The notes below the pieces were generated by a model. The model made no database searches. It was not told where the DNA came from and saw nothing but the letters and a program-made list of their open reading frames with translations. 64,000 nt of DNA from Solibacillus ferritrahens (GTDB lineage Bacteria; Bacillota; Bacilli; Bacillales_A; Planococcaceae): assembly GCF_037027585.1 (NCBI RefSeq), contig NZ_JAXCLE010000001.1, positions 186,001-250,000 on the forward strand, given 5' to 3'. Below are positions 15,535-24,170 of the stretch, in pieces. The position numbers and the translations under genes are program-made. Numbering within the stretch: position 1 is the first letter of the stretch; every line of letters begins with the position of its first letter.

Positions 15535-15965
15535 CCGAGTGTTCCGTGAATTCGTAGGTTGTTGAACCAGTGTACGTAATCCCCAAGTTCATGAGCGAGC
15601 TGTTCAAGAGAGGCGAAGTGAGCTTGATTAGCGAATTCTGTTTTAAATACCTTGAACGTTGCTTCAGCCACGGCATTATCATAAGGGCATCCCTTCATGC
15701 TCAGCGACCGTTGGATTCCGAATGTTTCAAGTGCCTCTGAAATTAGTTTGTTATCGAACTCTTTTCCACGGTCAGTATGAAACATTTTGACGTCATTCAG
15801 ATTGGCCTGAATGCTCGCAATCGCTTGATACACAAGCTCGGCTGTTTTATTTTCGCCAGCACTAAAACCGATGATTTCACGATTAAACAGATCGACAAAC
15901 AGGCATACATAGTGCCATTTTTTTCCGACACGAACGTATGTTAAATCACTGACTATGACCGCTAA
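15492..15965 (-). pseudogene. Truncated IS3-family (IS150-type) transposase
   Basis: Reads as the catalytic DDE part of an OrfB transposase: VSDLTYVRVGKKWHYVCLFV near 15960, then HTDRGKEFDNKLI, CPYDNAVAEATFKVFKTEF and HWFNNLRIHGTLGYLTPV. The first Asp, second Asp and Glu of the triad are present. OrfA and the N-terminal part of OrfB are missing; homology stops abruptly near 15965. At the other end the protein reads into host sequence (KTSFFNFE) that belongs to the transglutaminase-like gene. The element is therefore truncated at both ends and immobile. Confidence 0.85.
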
Positions 15966-16103
15966 TCACTCTTTATTAAAAGACCACATTTATAGTAAAA
16001 CGATGAAATCCTGTTAATATAGCTCACTCTTCTTAATTATAAAACATTAATATACATGTATTGTTAAAAATGTATTAATGTTATGGGAGAATGAGGTGAC
16101 AAA

Positions 16104-17351
16104 ATGAAGAAATGGTTTAGCATATTATTACTTGTATTGTTAGCAGGTTGTTCGAATGACGAAAAGCCCGTAGAACAGAAAAAAAATGAGGAAGCATCGA
16201 AAGTCGAAACGGTTACAGAAGTAGAAGTAGAACCATATATAAAAGCAGTTGAAGCAATTAATCGTGAAGATTTGGCGCTAGCCAAAAAATATTTACAGCT
16301 GACATTGCAGGACTTTCCAGATTCCAATGAGGCGATAGCCGCAAATGTACTATTAGCCTATAATTCGTTAGCTGTTTTTAGTTCTCATGCCGATGTAATG
16401 AAACAACTTACAAATGGTCTATCTCATCAATCAAATTTAATTAATGATGAAGAAATTGAAACGCTCAAAAACTTTAGTGACCAGTCCGCAGTAACAGTGG
16501 AAAGAGCGAAAGCGGATTTTATGAACTATGTCGATGCCTTTTTAACGCATTTTGATGATACAAAGGATTTATCAACTTATTTCAACAAATTTACATTTAC
16601 AACAGCTGATTTTGAATATGTAAGTGATTTTTCATTTTTTGAAGATATTGGGGTAGTCGTTCCAAATGAATATGAAATTGAGACATATATAGAAGAGAAT
16701 AATCGTGAATTAAGGATTGGCGCACTTATTGGACTTTCTAGTAAATATGATAAAAAGCACTATGAATTATTAAACTTTTTATATCAAAGTGGGGCTTTCA
16801 TTTTGTCAGAAGATGAACAAATGTCGAAGCAACTATTTGACCTGTTATTTAAGTTTACGGAGAATGACCCATACAATGAGTATCGAATTTTAACAGAAGA
16901 AATTTTGGAAAAAAGTGGGCAACAAAATACAGATGATACAAGTGATGTTTCAACGATGAGTACGAATGAAGAAGTCGTAACATCCATTGATCAAGAAACG
17001 GATTCAGCTTTACGAAAAATAGTTCATTGGTTTGCGGAAGATTTTGCTCGTGCGATTAATGGACAAGATCCATCTAGTGTATCCTCTTACTTTGCAATAA
17101 ATAGTGAGGGAGAAATGGTCGTGCAAGGATGGATGGAAAGCTTAATAAACAGCGCGACATTTGTAGAAATCGTAGAATCAAATGTCAATCAAATTGAAGT
17201 GCAAGAAGACGGCAGTTATTTGGTGTATGAGCATCGTATTGCAAAAGAAGATGATGGAGATGTAGGGTATGATGTGACCTATACATTTTTCCAGGATGAA
17301 ACAGGTGCACTTGTTATTGAAGAAATTGAGTATGAAGGTTATGTATTATAA
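16104..17351 (+). CDS. Large lipoprotein with repeat-helical and TcaA-like NTF2-type regions
   Basis: Predicted 415 residues. Lipoprotein signal MKKWFSILLLVLLAGC (Cys 16), then a charged linker. A helical region starts near residue 45 (EPYIKAVEAINREDLALAKK), similar to a TPR hairpin. The C-terminal domain (from about 305, KIVHWFAEDFARAINGQDPS) has a helix followed by beta strands as in NTF2-like extracellular domains. GAGGTG precedes the ATG and a strong terminator follows. Expected on the cell surface. The fold assignments are by appearance; function unknown. Confidence 0.7.
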   Translation: MKKWFSILLLVLLAGCSNDEKPVEQKKNEEASKVETVTEVEVEPYIKAVEAINREDLALAKKYLQLTLQDFPDSNEAIAANVLLAYNSLAVFSSHADVMKQLTNGLSHQSNLINDEEIETLKNFSDQSAVTVERAKADFMNYVDAFLTHFDDTKDLSTYFNKFTFTTADFEYVSDFSFFEDIGVVVPNEYEIETYIEENNRELRIGALIGLSSKYDKKHYELLNFLYQSGAFILSEDEQMSKQLFDLLFKFTENDPYNEYRILTEEILEKSGQQNTDDTSDVSTMSTNEEVVTSIDQETDSALRKIVHWFAEDFARAINGQDPSSVSSYFAINSEGEMVVQGWMESLINSATFVEIVESNVNQIEVQEDGSYLVYEHRIAKEDDGDVGYDVTYTFFQDETGALVIEEIEYEGYVL

Positions 17352-17365
17352 AACTTATAATTTAT

Positions 17366-17402
17366 AAAAGAAATGGGATTGTATGAGTACCATTTCTTTT
17401 TT
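17366..17402 (+). terminator. Terminator of the large lipoprotein gene
   Basis: AAAAGAAATGG pairs with CCATTTCTTTTTT across a 13-base loop. Confidence 0.85.
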
Positions 17403-17481
17403 ATTTCTGTAAATTTTATAGTTTGACCGCCCTATTTTTAGGCTGCTTTCTTAATAATTGTTGCTATAAAATTGGGCTGGG

Positions 17482-17560
17482 CTTATTCAAAAAATATGGC
17501 ATTTTAACGGAAAAACATGGTCTTCTAATTGAAGAATCGCGCCCGATTGTGGAAGATCGT
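17482..17560 (-). repeat. Terminator repeat, copy 10
   Basis: Full length: TTATTCAAAAAATATGGC at the left, CGCGCCCGATTGTGGAAG at the right, hairpin ATTCTTC/GAAGA between. It ends about eight bases below the stop of the VOC gene. Confidence 0.8.
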
Positions 17561-17567
17561 TTTTGAA

Positions 17568-17963
17568 TTAAACGCCCTGTGAAAACCTTAGTAAATAACC
17601 ATCTGGATCTTGAACTAAAAATTCAATTTCTTTAAATACAGTTTCACCTGTTGTATATTCGCTAACAAAAGGCTCCCTAAAAAGGGGAATTGCATTTTGA
17701 TTTAGTCTATTAACAATAGATTGAATATCCTTAACAGTTATTTGGAAATTAATACCTCTACCTAATGGATACTCTAACAAGCCTGTTTCCCAATACCCAT
17801 TAATTTCTTCAATCATCAATTGAGCATTATTGAGTGAGAGAAATGCAAATTTATCATTTTTTCTTTCGTATTCTAATTGGAATCCAAGTAACTCTGTATA
17901 AAACCACTTAGATCGTTCAATATCGGTAACTGACAACTCGGGTACTAAAGCATTGAATTTCAT
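17568..17963 (-). CDS. VOC family protein (glyoxalase/bleomycin-resistance fold)
   Basis: Predicted 131-residue one-lobe vicinal-oxygen-chelate protein: two beta-alpha-beta-beta-beta modules with SVTDIERSKWFYTELLGF at the start and DPDGYLLRF near the end, where the metal ligand Glu would be expected. Such proteins bind and sequester drugs such as bleomycin or act as dioxygenase or isomerase. ATG at 17963 follows AAGGAG and overlaps the upstream stop codon (ATGA), so it is coupled to the histidine phosphatase. A terminator repeat follows at once. Confidence 0.85.
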   Translation of the reverse strand: MKFNALVPELSVTDIERSKWFYTELLGFQLEYERKNDKFAFLSLNNAQLMIEEINGYWETGLLEYPLGRGINFQITVKDIQSIVNRLNQNAIPLFREPFVSEYTTGETVFKEIEFLVQDPDGYLLRFSQGV

Positions 17964-18610
17964 TTTTCTGTACTCCTTAAAATGCCCCATATTCTTTCTA
18001 CGTTTTCGAGCACTTTTCCATTAAAAGTTAATTTATATACATCTGGCATATTGAGATTTTGCCAAAAGGAAAAATCATACTGGCTATCAAAATAATTCAT
18101 GATTAAAACCATTATATTTCCATGTGTTCCAATAACAACATTTTCACCTTTGTATTTCTCTAAAATATTAAAAGTGGTTTCTACACCTCTTTTTTGAGCG
18201 AAGATGTTAGACTCTCCACCCTCCCATGAAAAATTGTAGTCCTCCCATACTTTTGTTACTGCAAGAGTAAAATCGTTGGCTGGGACTGTGGTTAAAGTAC
18301 GTTCTTTCAAACCATCTATAATTTCAACTTCTGTACTTATGTATTCTGCTATGCCTTTGACAGTTTGAAGAGCTCGTTTATAAGGACTGGATACAACAAT
18401 ACCAATTTCCTCTGTTTTTAATAATTTTGTAACAACTGCTGCATCAGCAAAACCTCTTTCCGATAAAGGTCTATTTAATTCATCAGGTGTATATATAGAA
18501 TGTGCGTGCCTAACAAAATATAAATTAGTCAATTTATCAGCTCCCGACATTAATAATTCTATTTTAACATCCCCTTGTTGTATTAACTTGCCCCGATAGT
18601 TTAAGTACAT
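17960..18610 (-). CDS. Histidine phosphatase family protein
   Basis: Predicted 216 residues. The phosphoglycerate-mutase-like core starts at residue 28: VRHAHS (phospho-accepting His, with Ala in place of the usual Gly of RHG), SSPYKRALQT, the KERTL segment, and GTHGNIM with the second catalytic His. It dephosphorylates small metabolites; the substrate is unknown. Start at 18610 behind GAGAGGG gives a 20-residue extension; M21 (18550) would give the usual length but lacks a well-placed site. First gene of a coupled pair with a VOC protein. Confidence 0.85.
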   Translation of the reverse strand: MYLNYRGKLIQQGDVKIELLMSGADKLTNLYFVRHAHSIYTPDELNRPLSERGFADAAVVTKLLKTEEIGIVVSSPYKRALQTVKGIAEYISTEVEIIDGLKERTLTTVPANDFTLAVTKVWEDYNFSWEGGESNIFAQKRGVETTFNILEKYKGENVVIGTHGNIMVLIMNYFDSQYDFSFWQNLNMPDVYKLTFNGKVLENVERIWGILRSTEK

Positions 18611-18689
18611 TATTTAAAAATCCCTCTCGCAATAGTAACCTGTTTTTCAGAAGAAGAATGTTATTCAGCAATCTTCCCCTAAAATTAAA

Positions 18690-18758
18690 TTAAGCACTTT
18701 TCTTATTCAAGAAGGTACTGCCCCCAAAGTCCACTAAATCAAAGTTTTTTTTACTCAT
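18690..18758 (-). pseudogene. Stub of a gene ending in a repeat fragment
   Basis: GGGGTG then ATG at 18758 encodes MSKKNFDLVDFGGSTFLNKK, followed by SA and a stop. The last codons come from a degraded copy of the terminator repeat (CTTATTCAAG). It looks like the first codons of a gene whose body was deleted up to the repeat. Confidence 0.35.
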
Positions 18759-18869
18759 AGAATCACCCCATATATTCCTCTTTATCACATTCCTAAACGA
18801 ACTTACCTATTCAATAATACAAGTATATTTACTATAAATATTAACATAAATATCCAATTGTAATTAGAA

Positions 18870-18945
18870 CTATTCCTCTATTAAATGGCCCTATAACGAA
18901 AAAAGGGCGATCCTTATTTCGGAATCGCGCCCGATTGTGGAATAA
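18870..18945 (-). repeat. Terminator repeat, copy 11
   Basis: ATGGCCCTATAACG at the left, hairpin GGCGATCC/GGAATCGCGCC, shoulder CGCCCGATTGTGGAA. Ends about 42 bases below the stop of the next minus-strand gene. Confidence 0.8.
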
Positions 18946-18986
18946 GTATCAGCTTAAGTTAGCTAGTTTAATGAAATCTGAACCTT

Positions 18987-19391
18987 TTACCAATCTGGTC
19001 CATCATCAGAATCACTCACTTTAAGAGTAAAAGCTTTGGGATTTAGATTGCTTTTTTTAACTAATTCATAGAAGATTGATTTTATCTCTTCTTGCTCTAA
19101 TTCTGTAGCTTCTTTGTTTAATAAGATAATTTTCATCTGAATATCTTCTTTCGAATAAGCAGCAATTAAAAGACGGTATATATAACCTTTTTCCGATAAT
19201 TCATTATGCACATGATTCACGATTCCATTATCTCCATATAGGAAATTCTCCATTTCCTCAGAACTTACTGTAGGTGGAACTTCAGATGCTGTTCCTTTTG
19301 ACGAAGAGTTATTGATAAATAAGAAGGTTCCTACAATTAAAATTACTACGGCTCCGACTAAAGCAATTCTATCCTTTTTCAGTTTATACAC
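18987..19391 (-). CDS. Membrane-anchored protein of unknown function
   Basis: Predicted up to 134 residues. One N-terminal helix (residues 8-26) and an outward-facing domain with helix-strand character (EEMENFLYGDNGIVNHVHNE, LLIAAYSKEDIQMKIILL). I recognise no family. The start is uncertain: GTG at 19391 sits inside the AAAGGAAGTG ribosome binding site, and only a CTG (19382) lies at a normal distance. A terminator repeat follows the gene. Confidence 0.6.
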   Translation of the reverse strand: MYKLKKDRIALVGAVVILIVGTFLFINNSSSKGTASEVPPTVSSEEMENFLYGDNGIVNHVHNELSEKGYIYRLLIAAYSKEDIQMKIILLNKEATELEQEEIKSIFYELVKKSNLNPKAFTLKVSDSDDGPDW

Positions 19392-19449
19392 TTCCTTTTT
19401 TAATCTTAGGATATGACTGAATAAAAGGAAATAAACTTACTTGATCTTT

Positions 19450-19507
19450 ACAAATGAAAATAGACGCACTCCTTGTTAAAGAAAAGCGCCCGATTGTGGA
19501 AGATCGT
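19450..19507 (-). repeat. Terminator repeat, copy 12
   Basis: Minus strand CAATCGGGCGC, then CTTTTCTTTAAC hairpin and GCGTCTATTTTC. It lies between two minus-strand genes, 190 bases below the stop of the next one. Confidence 0.7.
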
Positions 19508-19570
19508 TTTTTCGATTAAATATACAGGTTTTTATTCAGCTATCACAATCTGCATAAAAAATTGTATATA

Positions 19571-19662
19571 CAATTCCCAAAAGAAAACCCAAGAAATGTT
19601 AGTTTAACAGTATTTCTTGGATTTCGGCTTCTTTCCAAACTTTCATTTGGGAACTTTTTTTT
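19571..19662. terminator. Compound hairpin terminator
   Basis: Inner stem CCAAGAAAT/ATTTCTTGG and outer stem TTCCCAAA/TTTGGGAA, followed by a run of eight T on the plus strand. Lies below the 19697 gene. Confidence 0.65.
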
Positions 19663-19696
19663 AATATGTATACAATATACTGCTCATTTTAATGAC

Positions 19697-20176
19697 CTAC
19701 TTAACATTCACTTCAAATTTATATGGCATCCCTAAATAACGGTATTGTATTGTTGCTTTATAAATCGGTTGTTCATTTAAAATAGTTAAACCATAAATTT
19801 TGTCGTCTTCTTTTACTTGTTTTTTATCCTGTCTTTCATAAATCTCACCAATTATAGTTCCTCTTTCTATCTTTGCGTCCAATAAACTAAAAAAGTCATA
19901 CGTAGCTGCTTCTGAAGATGAAAAGTCATCTGTTACAATGAAACCTTTGTCAGGATGATTAATTTGCATTTTTACTTCAGAGGGAGTCTCTCCATTATTA
20001 ACATATACTTTAGTTATTTGAATATCATTAAACCCTTTATTCCCTAGTCCTATAACAACTGATGTATACTCACTATTGCCAGCAATAGTACCATATTCTA
20101 AAGGTGGATTTATCCGTATCCAGAATATAATGCCTGTAAATATTACAAGAATTAATCCCACTATAATCTTTTTCAT
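19697..20176 (-). CDS. Membrane-anchored protein of unknown function
   Basis: Predicted 159 residues: one N-terminal helix (about residues 4-20) and an extracellular beta-rich domain (YTSVVIGLGNKGFNDIQITK, YKATIQYRYLGMPYKFEVNV). The ATG at 20176 has GGGAGGTGAGG nine bases ahead; the longer frame from GTG at 20188 begins inside that site. The pattern of strands with NNGETPS loops suggests an immunoglobulin-like fold. Function unknown, no operon partner. Confidence 0.65.
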   Translation of the reverse strand: MKKIIVGLILVIFTGIIFWIRINPPLEYGTIAGNSEYTSVVIGLGNKGFNDIQITKVYVNNGETPSEVKMQINHPDKGFIVTDDFSSSEAATYDFFSLLDAKIERGTIIGEIYERQDKKQVKEDDKIYGLTILNEQPIYKATIQYRYLGMPYKFEVNVK

Positions 20177-20272
20177 TTTTATCCTCACCTCCCTGAATAT
20201 TATTTCGCTATATATATTCGGAATACCTTTAAAACATTCATAAAGCGTTGTTTGGTAACATTACACATAAAA

Positions 20273-20308
20273 CTGTTATTCAACAATATGGCCCGATTGT
20301 GGAATAAC
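20273..20308 (-). repeat. Terminator repeat, copy 13 (short form without hairpin)
   Basis: TTATTCAACAATATGGCCC runs directly into GATTGTGGAATAACG. Compared with full copies, everything between the left GGCCC and the right CGCCCG is absent, as expected from deletion between GCCC direct repeats. Confidence 0.7.
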
Positions 20309-20395
20309 GATTAGCTTCTATTAGTTGGTTTTGTGGAAAGTCAGTGTAATTCCTTTTTAGCAGTTTGTTTATATCCTAACGCTGCTCGAGCTCAA

Positions 20396-20425
20396 AAGCA
20401 GACATGCTGAGCATGCCTGCTTTTT
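20396..20425. terminator. Bidirectional-looking hairpin
   Basis: AAAGCAGACATGC pairs with GCATGCCTGCTTT and is followed by TTT. Confidence 0.7.
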
Positions 20426-20544
20426 AATCTGGTTTTATTCACTCATATATCCGGTCCCAATGGGCCCGCTAGCCTTTTCATAATACGTTGAACTTTTTAT
20501 GATTAATTGAGTATCTCAACGCTCTTCCACTGCCAATCGCAATA

Positions 20545-20595
20545 AAATTAAAAGACCTAAGCCTGGTGGAATACCAAACATAAGTCTTTTAATTT
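20545..20595. terminator. Terminator of the catalase gene
   Basis: AAATTAAAAGAC pairs with GTCTTTTAATTT around a loop containing GCCTGGTGGAATACC. Confidence 0.75.
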
Positions 20596-20695
20596 CGCCA
20601 ATTACCTAAATTTAACTTTGGGTCAAATCAAAGGTGAATTTTTAACTCTAACTTTTAGAGTTTGTAGCATCTATCCAGTTGTTCTTTTTTAATCG

Positions 20696-22345
20696 TTAAT
20701 ATGGGTCTGCTTCATGGCTTTTCTTCACTGCATCTTTTGTTGCTTCATTCGCAGCGGTAGTACCCTGTCCATATTTAGAAATACCTGACTCTCGGCCTGG
20801 TAGCTTACCTTCCTGAGCCATCTTTTCAATTTCTTTCATTTTCTTTTCAGTCTCTTCTTTAACACGGCGGCCGTAATCTTCATCAGCCTGTGTAAAGTGG
20901 TTAAACATCGCCTCCTGAATGCGCTGGTCACAGATTGCCAGTGCATCCGATAAGTTATTAATGAGCTCATCACGTTCCCAGTCTTCAAAGCTGCGGTATG
21001 TTTCACCTGCTTGACCATAGTTATTCGGGCGATCAATAGGTTCACTCATTAATGCAGCATTATAAGAAGGCTGATGTGGTGGATATTTTTTATCCCCTGC
21101 ATCACGGTACCCACCAATCATTGACGGTTCATAATTAATATGTGGGTTTTCACCGGATTCTTTAGGATCACGCGTATCCATCTGACCACGCTGCTGATTT
21201 GTACGAACCGGTACCTTTGGTGAGTTGACTGGCAATTTTAAGTAGTTTGAGCCTACACGGTAACGCTGTGTATCTGAATAAGAGAATGTACGCCCCTGCA
21301 GCATTTTATCGTCCGAAAAATCCATACCGTCTACTAGAACACCAGTGCCGAATGCAGCCTGCTCGATTTCTGCATGAAAATCTTCAGGGTTACGGTTAAG
21401 CACCATACGACCTACAGGCAACCAAGGGAACTTATCTTCTGGCCAAAGTTTTGTGTCATCTAGTGGATCGAAATCCAGTTCTGGATGATAGTCATCCTCC
21501 ATAATCTGAACAAACAGCTCCCACTCTGGATACTCTCCACGTTCAATTGATTCATATAAGTCCTGTGTAGCATGTCCTACGTTTGTAGCCTGAATGGAGT
21601 TTGCATCTTCTTGTGTCAAATTGCGGATGCCCTGTTTTGGTTCCCAGTGATACTTTACAAGTACAGCTTTACCTTCTTCATTAACCCATTTATATGTGTT
21701 AACACCTGACCCCTGCATATGGCGGTATGTCGCTGGAATACCCCAAGGTGAAAATAGGAACGTAATCATATGCGTCGCTTCCGGTGTACGTGAAACAAAG
21801 TCAAACATACGCTGTGGATTCGGTACGTTGGAAGCCGGATCTGCTTTAAAAGCATGTATCATATCAGGGAACTTCATAGCATCACGAATAAAGAAAATCT
21901 TTAAATTGTTACCTACAAGATCCCAGTTGCCATCTTCCGTATACATTTTCACTGCAAAGCCGCGCGGGTCTCGTGCAGTCTCAGGTGAATCCTTTGCACC
22001 TGCCACTGTGGAAAAACGTACCATAAGTGGCGTTTGTTTACCGGCACCAGAAAAGACTTTTGCACGGGTATATTTTTCTACAGGCTCATCTCCAACTTTG
22101 CCGTAAGTTTCAAAATAACCGAAAGCACCTGAACCACGTGCATGTACTACACGTTCAGGCACCTCTTCACGGTCAAAATGTGAAATTTTTTCAATGAAGT
22201 GATAATTTTCTAAAGTCGCTGGTCCACGGTTACCCACTGTACGGATATTTTGGTTGTCCCTTACAGGGTGTCCTTGACGAGTAGTTAGAATTTCACGTTC
22301 CCCATCCTCTTTTTTTGTAACATTTTTGTCTTTGTTCTCTGCCAC
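20696..22345 (-). CDS. katA: Catalase, monofunctional heme type
   Basis: Predicted 549-residue cytoplasmic enzyme converting hydrogen peroxide to water and oxygen. Catalytic His68 is in RVVHARGSG, Asn lies in DLVGNN, and the heme-ligand Tyr is in RTFSYSDTQRYRVG. LTTRQGHPVRDNQNIRT and VRFSTVAG are typical of the KatA group. A Lys/Glu-rich tail of about 60 residues makes it longer than the 483-residue B. subtilis KatA. The true start is GTG at 22345: AGAGGAGG precedes it, whereas the longer frame from 22369 runs through that site. A GGGTAT box upstream could be a sigma-B -10 element, weakly supported. Confidence 0.95.
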   Translation of the reverse strand: MAENKDKNVTKKEDGEREILTTRQGHPVRDNQNIRTVGNRGPATLENYHFIEKISHFDREEVPERVVHARGSGAFGYFETYGKVGDEPVEKYTRAKVFSGAGKQTPLMVRFSTVAGAKDSPETARDPRGFAVKMYTEDGNWDLVGNNLKIFFIRDAMKFPDMIHAFKADPASNVPNPQRMFDFVSRTPEATHMITFLFSPWGIPATYRHMQGSGVNTYKWVNEEGKAVLVKYHWEPKQGIRNLTQEDANSIQATNVGHATQDLYESIERGEYPEWELFVQIMEDDYHPELDFDPLDDTKLWPEDKFPWLPVGRMVLNRNPEDFHAEIEQAAFGTGVLVDGMDFSDDKMLQGRTFSYSDTQRYRVGSNYLKLPVNSPKVPVRTNQQRGQMDTRDPKESGENPHINYEPSMIGGYRDAGDKKYPPHQPSYNAALMSEPIDRPNNYGQAGETYRSFEDWERDELINNLSDALAICDQRIQEAMFNHFTQADEDYGRRVKEETEKKMKEIEKMAQEGKLPGRESGISKYGQGTTAANEATKDAVKKSHEADPY

Positions 22346-22587
22346 AATAAAACCTCCTCTGAAATACATTACTTATAAACAATGATAAAAAAACTTTACA
22401 TCATTATGCTTTATACCCAAATTTATCAGTCTATATTCTAAAAAAGGGAAATACATAAATACAAAAGCAAAAAAATAAAGAACAGGGGGAAAATGATTAA
22501 GTAAGTTTAGACCTTTGAACGAGGGAAATATTTCCTTAATTTGATATAAAATATAAATATAATAATCTTAATAAGAGAGGTATTACT

Positions 22588-23046
22588 TTGATAAAAGGTT
22601 TATATGAAGCTCATTTACCAGTAAGTCACTTAGAAAACTCAATTTCATTTTATCGAAATTTGGGACTAGAGCTAGCCTATCAGCAAGATAAATTAGCTTT
22701 TTTCTGGATTGTAAAAGAAGAAAGTTGGCTTGGGTTATGGGTAAGCGATAAAGTTGAACTTCCTTATCACCCTTCCATCCGTCATATCGCATTTCGAGTT
22801 GAGAAAGAAGATATCATTTTGGCTAAGAACTGGTTGAATGAAAAAGGAATCGGGATTCGTACTTCATTTGGTTTTGATGAATATCACCAACCACTTATAT
22901 TACCTAACAATCCTCACGCCCACGCTGCAATCTATTTTGATGATCCAGATGGTAACTCCATTGAATTGATTACGCCCATTCGATTAGATTTTCCAGAGGA
23001 TTTTAAGATGATGACATTAGAAGAGTGGTTGAAAAGAGAAGAATGA
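22588..23046 (+). CDS. VOC family protein (glyoxalase fold)
   Basis: Predicted 152 residues. Start is TTG at 22588 behind AGAGAGGT. The vicinal-oxygen-chelate fold is seen in HLPVSHLENSISFYRNLGL at the N-terminus, SIRHIAFRVEKEDI in the middle and IYFDDPDGNSIELITP near the end. Candidate metal ligands are His9, His67 and the Glu of NSIELI. Ligand unknown: a resistance protein, glyoxalase-like lyase or dioxygenase are all possible. Divergent from the catalase gene and closed by a strong terminator after about 100 bases. Confidence 0.85.
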   Translation: MIKGLYEAHLPVSHLENSISFYRNLGLELAYQQDKLAFFWIVKEESWLGLWVSDKVELPYHPSIRHIAFRVEKEDIILAKNWLNEKGIGIRTSFGFDEYHQPLILPNNPHAHAAIYFDDPDGNSIELITPIRLDFPEDFKMMTLEEWLKREE

Positions 23047-23152
23047 CAACAAAAATTCTTTTTATATAAGTCTTTACCTTATAACTGCAAAGATTTATAA
23101 AGGATACAAAATTAAATTAATAACGTTTCAAAATCAAAGTTTTGGCTATAAG

Positions 23153-23195
23153 AAAAATCGGTAAACATTGGTGTAGCAGCGTTTACCGATTTTTT
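23153..23195 (+). terminator. Terminator downstream of the VOC gene
   Basis: AAAAATCGGTAAAC pairs perfectly with GTTTACCGATTTTT, then T. Confidence 0.85.
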
Positions 23196-23408
23196 ATTGG
23201 AACATAGTTTATAAGAGATTTTTTTTTTTGAATATCCCTTATATGTGCAAAAGCATAATGGTGTTTTTTGACCACTCTTCGAAATCTTACTTTCAGTTAC
23301 CTGTCAGATGGTAAGCGATATAGGTATAGTCATATTACTCGATTAATAAAATTGAAACAGGAAGAAAAACGAGGTGATTTTATTATTGAAAAACTAAGGA
23401 AAATTAGT

Positions 23409-23783
23409 ATGAGAACTGCTTTATTTATGGGAATTATTTTTTACTCTTTGACTATCTTAATCCACTTTCTTATTATAAACGAAATAGTACCATTCACATG
23501 GGTTAATGGTGGAAGGTCTGAATCATTAGCAGAACAGCTACCAATATCTTTTATAAATATCGGTATTGCTATTATTGGAGGAGTTTTTACGTTGATTGTT
23601 GGTAGATTTAAACTAGATAAATACAAAAGAGGAATAACCGTTATATGTTGGTTTTTTGTTGTACTTTGGTCTTTTGGATTTATTCAACAATTGTTTGGAA
23701 CACCTTTTGAAAAAATGGTTTGTTCTGTAGTGTTGCTTATCGGAGTTATCTCGAACTTGCGTATGGCGATTGAAAAAAACTAA
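23409..23783 (+). CDS. Four-helix membrane protein of unknown function
   Basis: Predicted 124 residues from ATG 23409 (AAGG nine bases ahead), with four hydrophobic segments. The coding frame is open upstream, and GAGGTG at 23371-23376 is well placed for an ATT codon at 23385, which would give IEKLRKISMRTALF as the N-terminus. So the real start may be non-standard or mutated from ATG. I do not recognise the family. The 3' end overlaps a small minus-strand frame with its own ribosome binding site. Confidence 0.6.
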   Translation: MRTALFMGIIFYSLTILIHFLIINEIVPFTWVNGGRSESLAEQLPISFINIGIAIIGGVFTLIVGRFKLDKYKRGITVICWFFVVLWSFGFIQQLFGTPFEKMVCSVVLLIGVISNLRMAIEKN

Positions 23784-23852
23784 AAGGAGCACCAATATTC
23801 CTGTAACTGTAATAACGAGTTTTTGCCAACCTTTTATTTGCGTATTCATCAT
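23757..23852 (-). pseudogene. 5' stub of a small membrane gene overlapping its neighbour
   Basis: GAGGTG then ATGATG at 23852 encodes MMNTQIKGWQKLVITVTGIL and a hydrophobic VLLLVFF. The frame then runs antisense through the end of the plus-strand membrane gene and loses protein-like character. The first 27 residues look like a genuine single-helix protein. Probably a truncated gene fused to neighbouring DNA. Confidence 0.35.
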
Positions 23853-24170
23853 TTCACCTCAAATTAAAATTTAATCAGTTTTCTCCACAAGCTCCATATA
23901 TCCTTCACAATCCCGCTTTAAATCATAACATAAATTTCCAATTTAACTTAAAGTTACTCCTCAATATGCCCTATAATGAAAAATAACAGGCTCCTTAATT
24001 TAATTTTTTATCGTAAATTACTTTCTAAATTTTTTTGCGGGAAAAGGCTTTAAAAGCCCGTTATAACAACAATGCAACCTCAAGTTGACAATTTGCATTC
24101 ACCACGTGATAGAAAAAGGGTCCCTGTTTTTATACATTATAACTAACAAAATATAAGGGAGTTGAAATAA
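23853..24170. other. Intergenic region before the XRE regulator
   Basis: Contains what looks like the left half of a terminator repeat (CTCAATATGCCCTATAATG, about 23961-23979), a small GGCTTTAAAAGCC hairpin near 24046 and TTGACA at 24085 as a possible -35 box. No gene seen. Confidence 0.45.

Larger units (their letters stand above)
20177..20695. other. Intergenic region with a short repeat copy and two terminators
   Basis: 519 bases without a gene. It contains a hairpin-less copy of the terminator repeat (20273-20308) and two strong hairpins (20396-20425 and 20545-20595), the last one closing the catalase gene. No other coding signal seen. Confidence 0.6.

Noticed and set aside
11056..20308. 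A true integron cassette array
   Set aside because: Genes with 3' repeats in one orientation recall integrons, but no integron integrase is present, the genes have their own promoters and ribosome binding sites, and most repeats are explained as terminators. It is kept only as a hypothesis in the findings.
22346..22440. PerR box upstream of the catalase gene
   Set aside because: The best candidate (TTATAAGTAATGTAT) has four mismatches to TTATAATNATTATAA, too weak to annotate.
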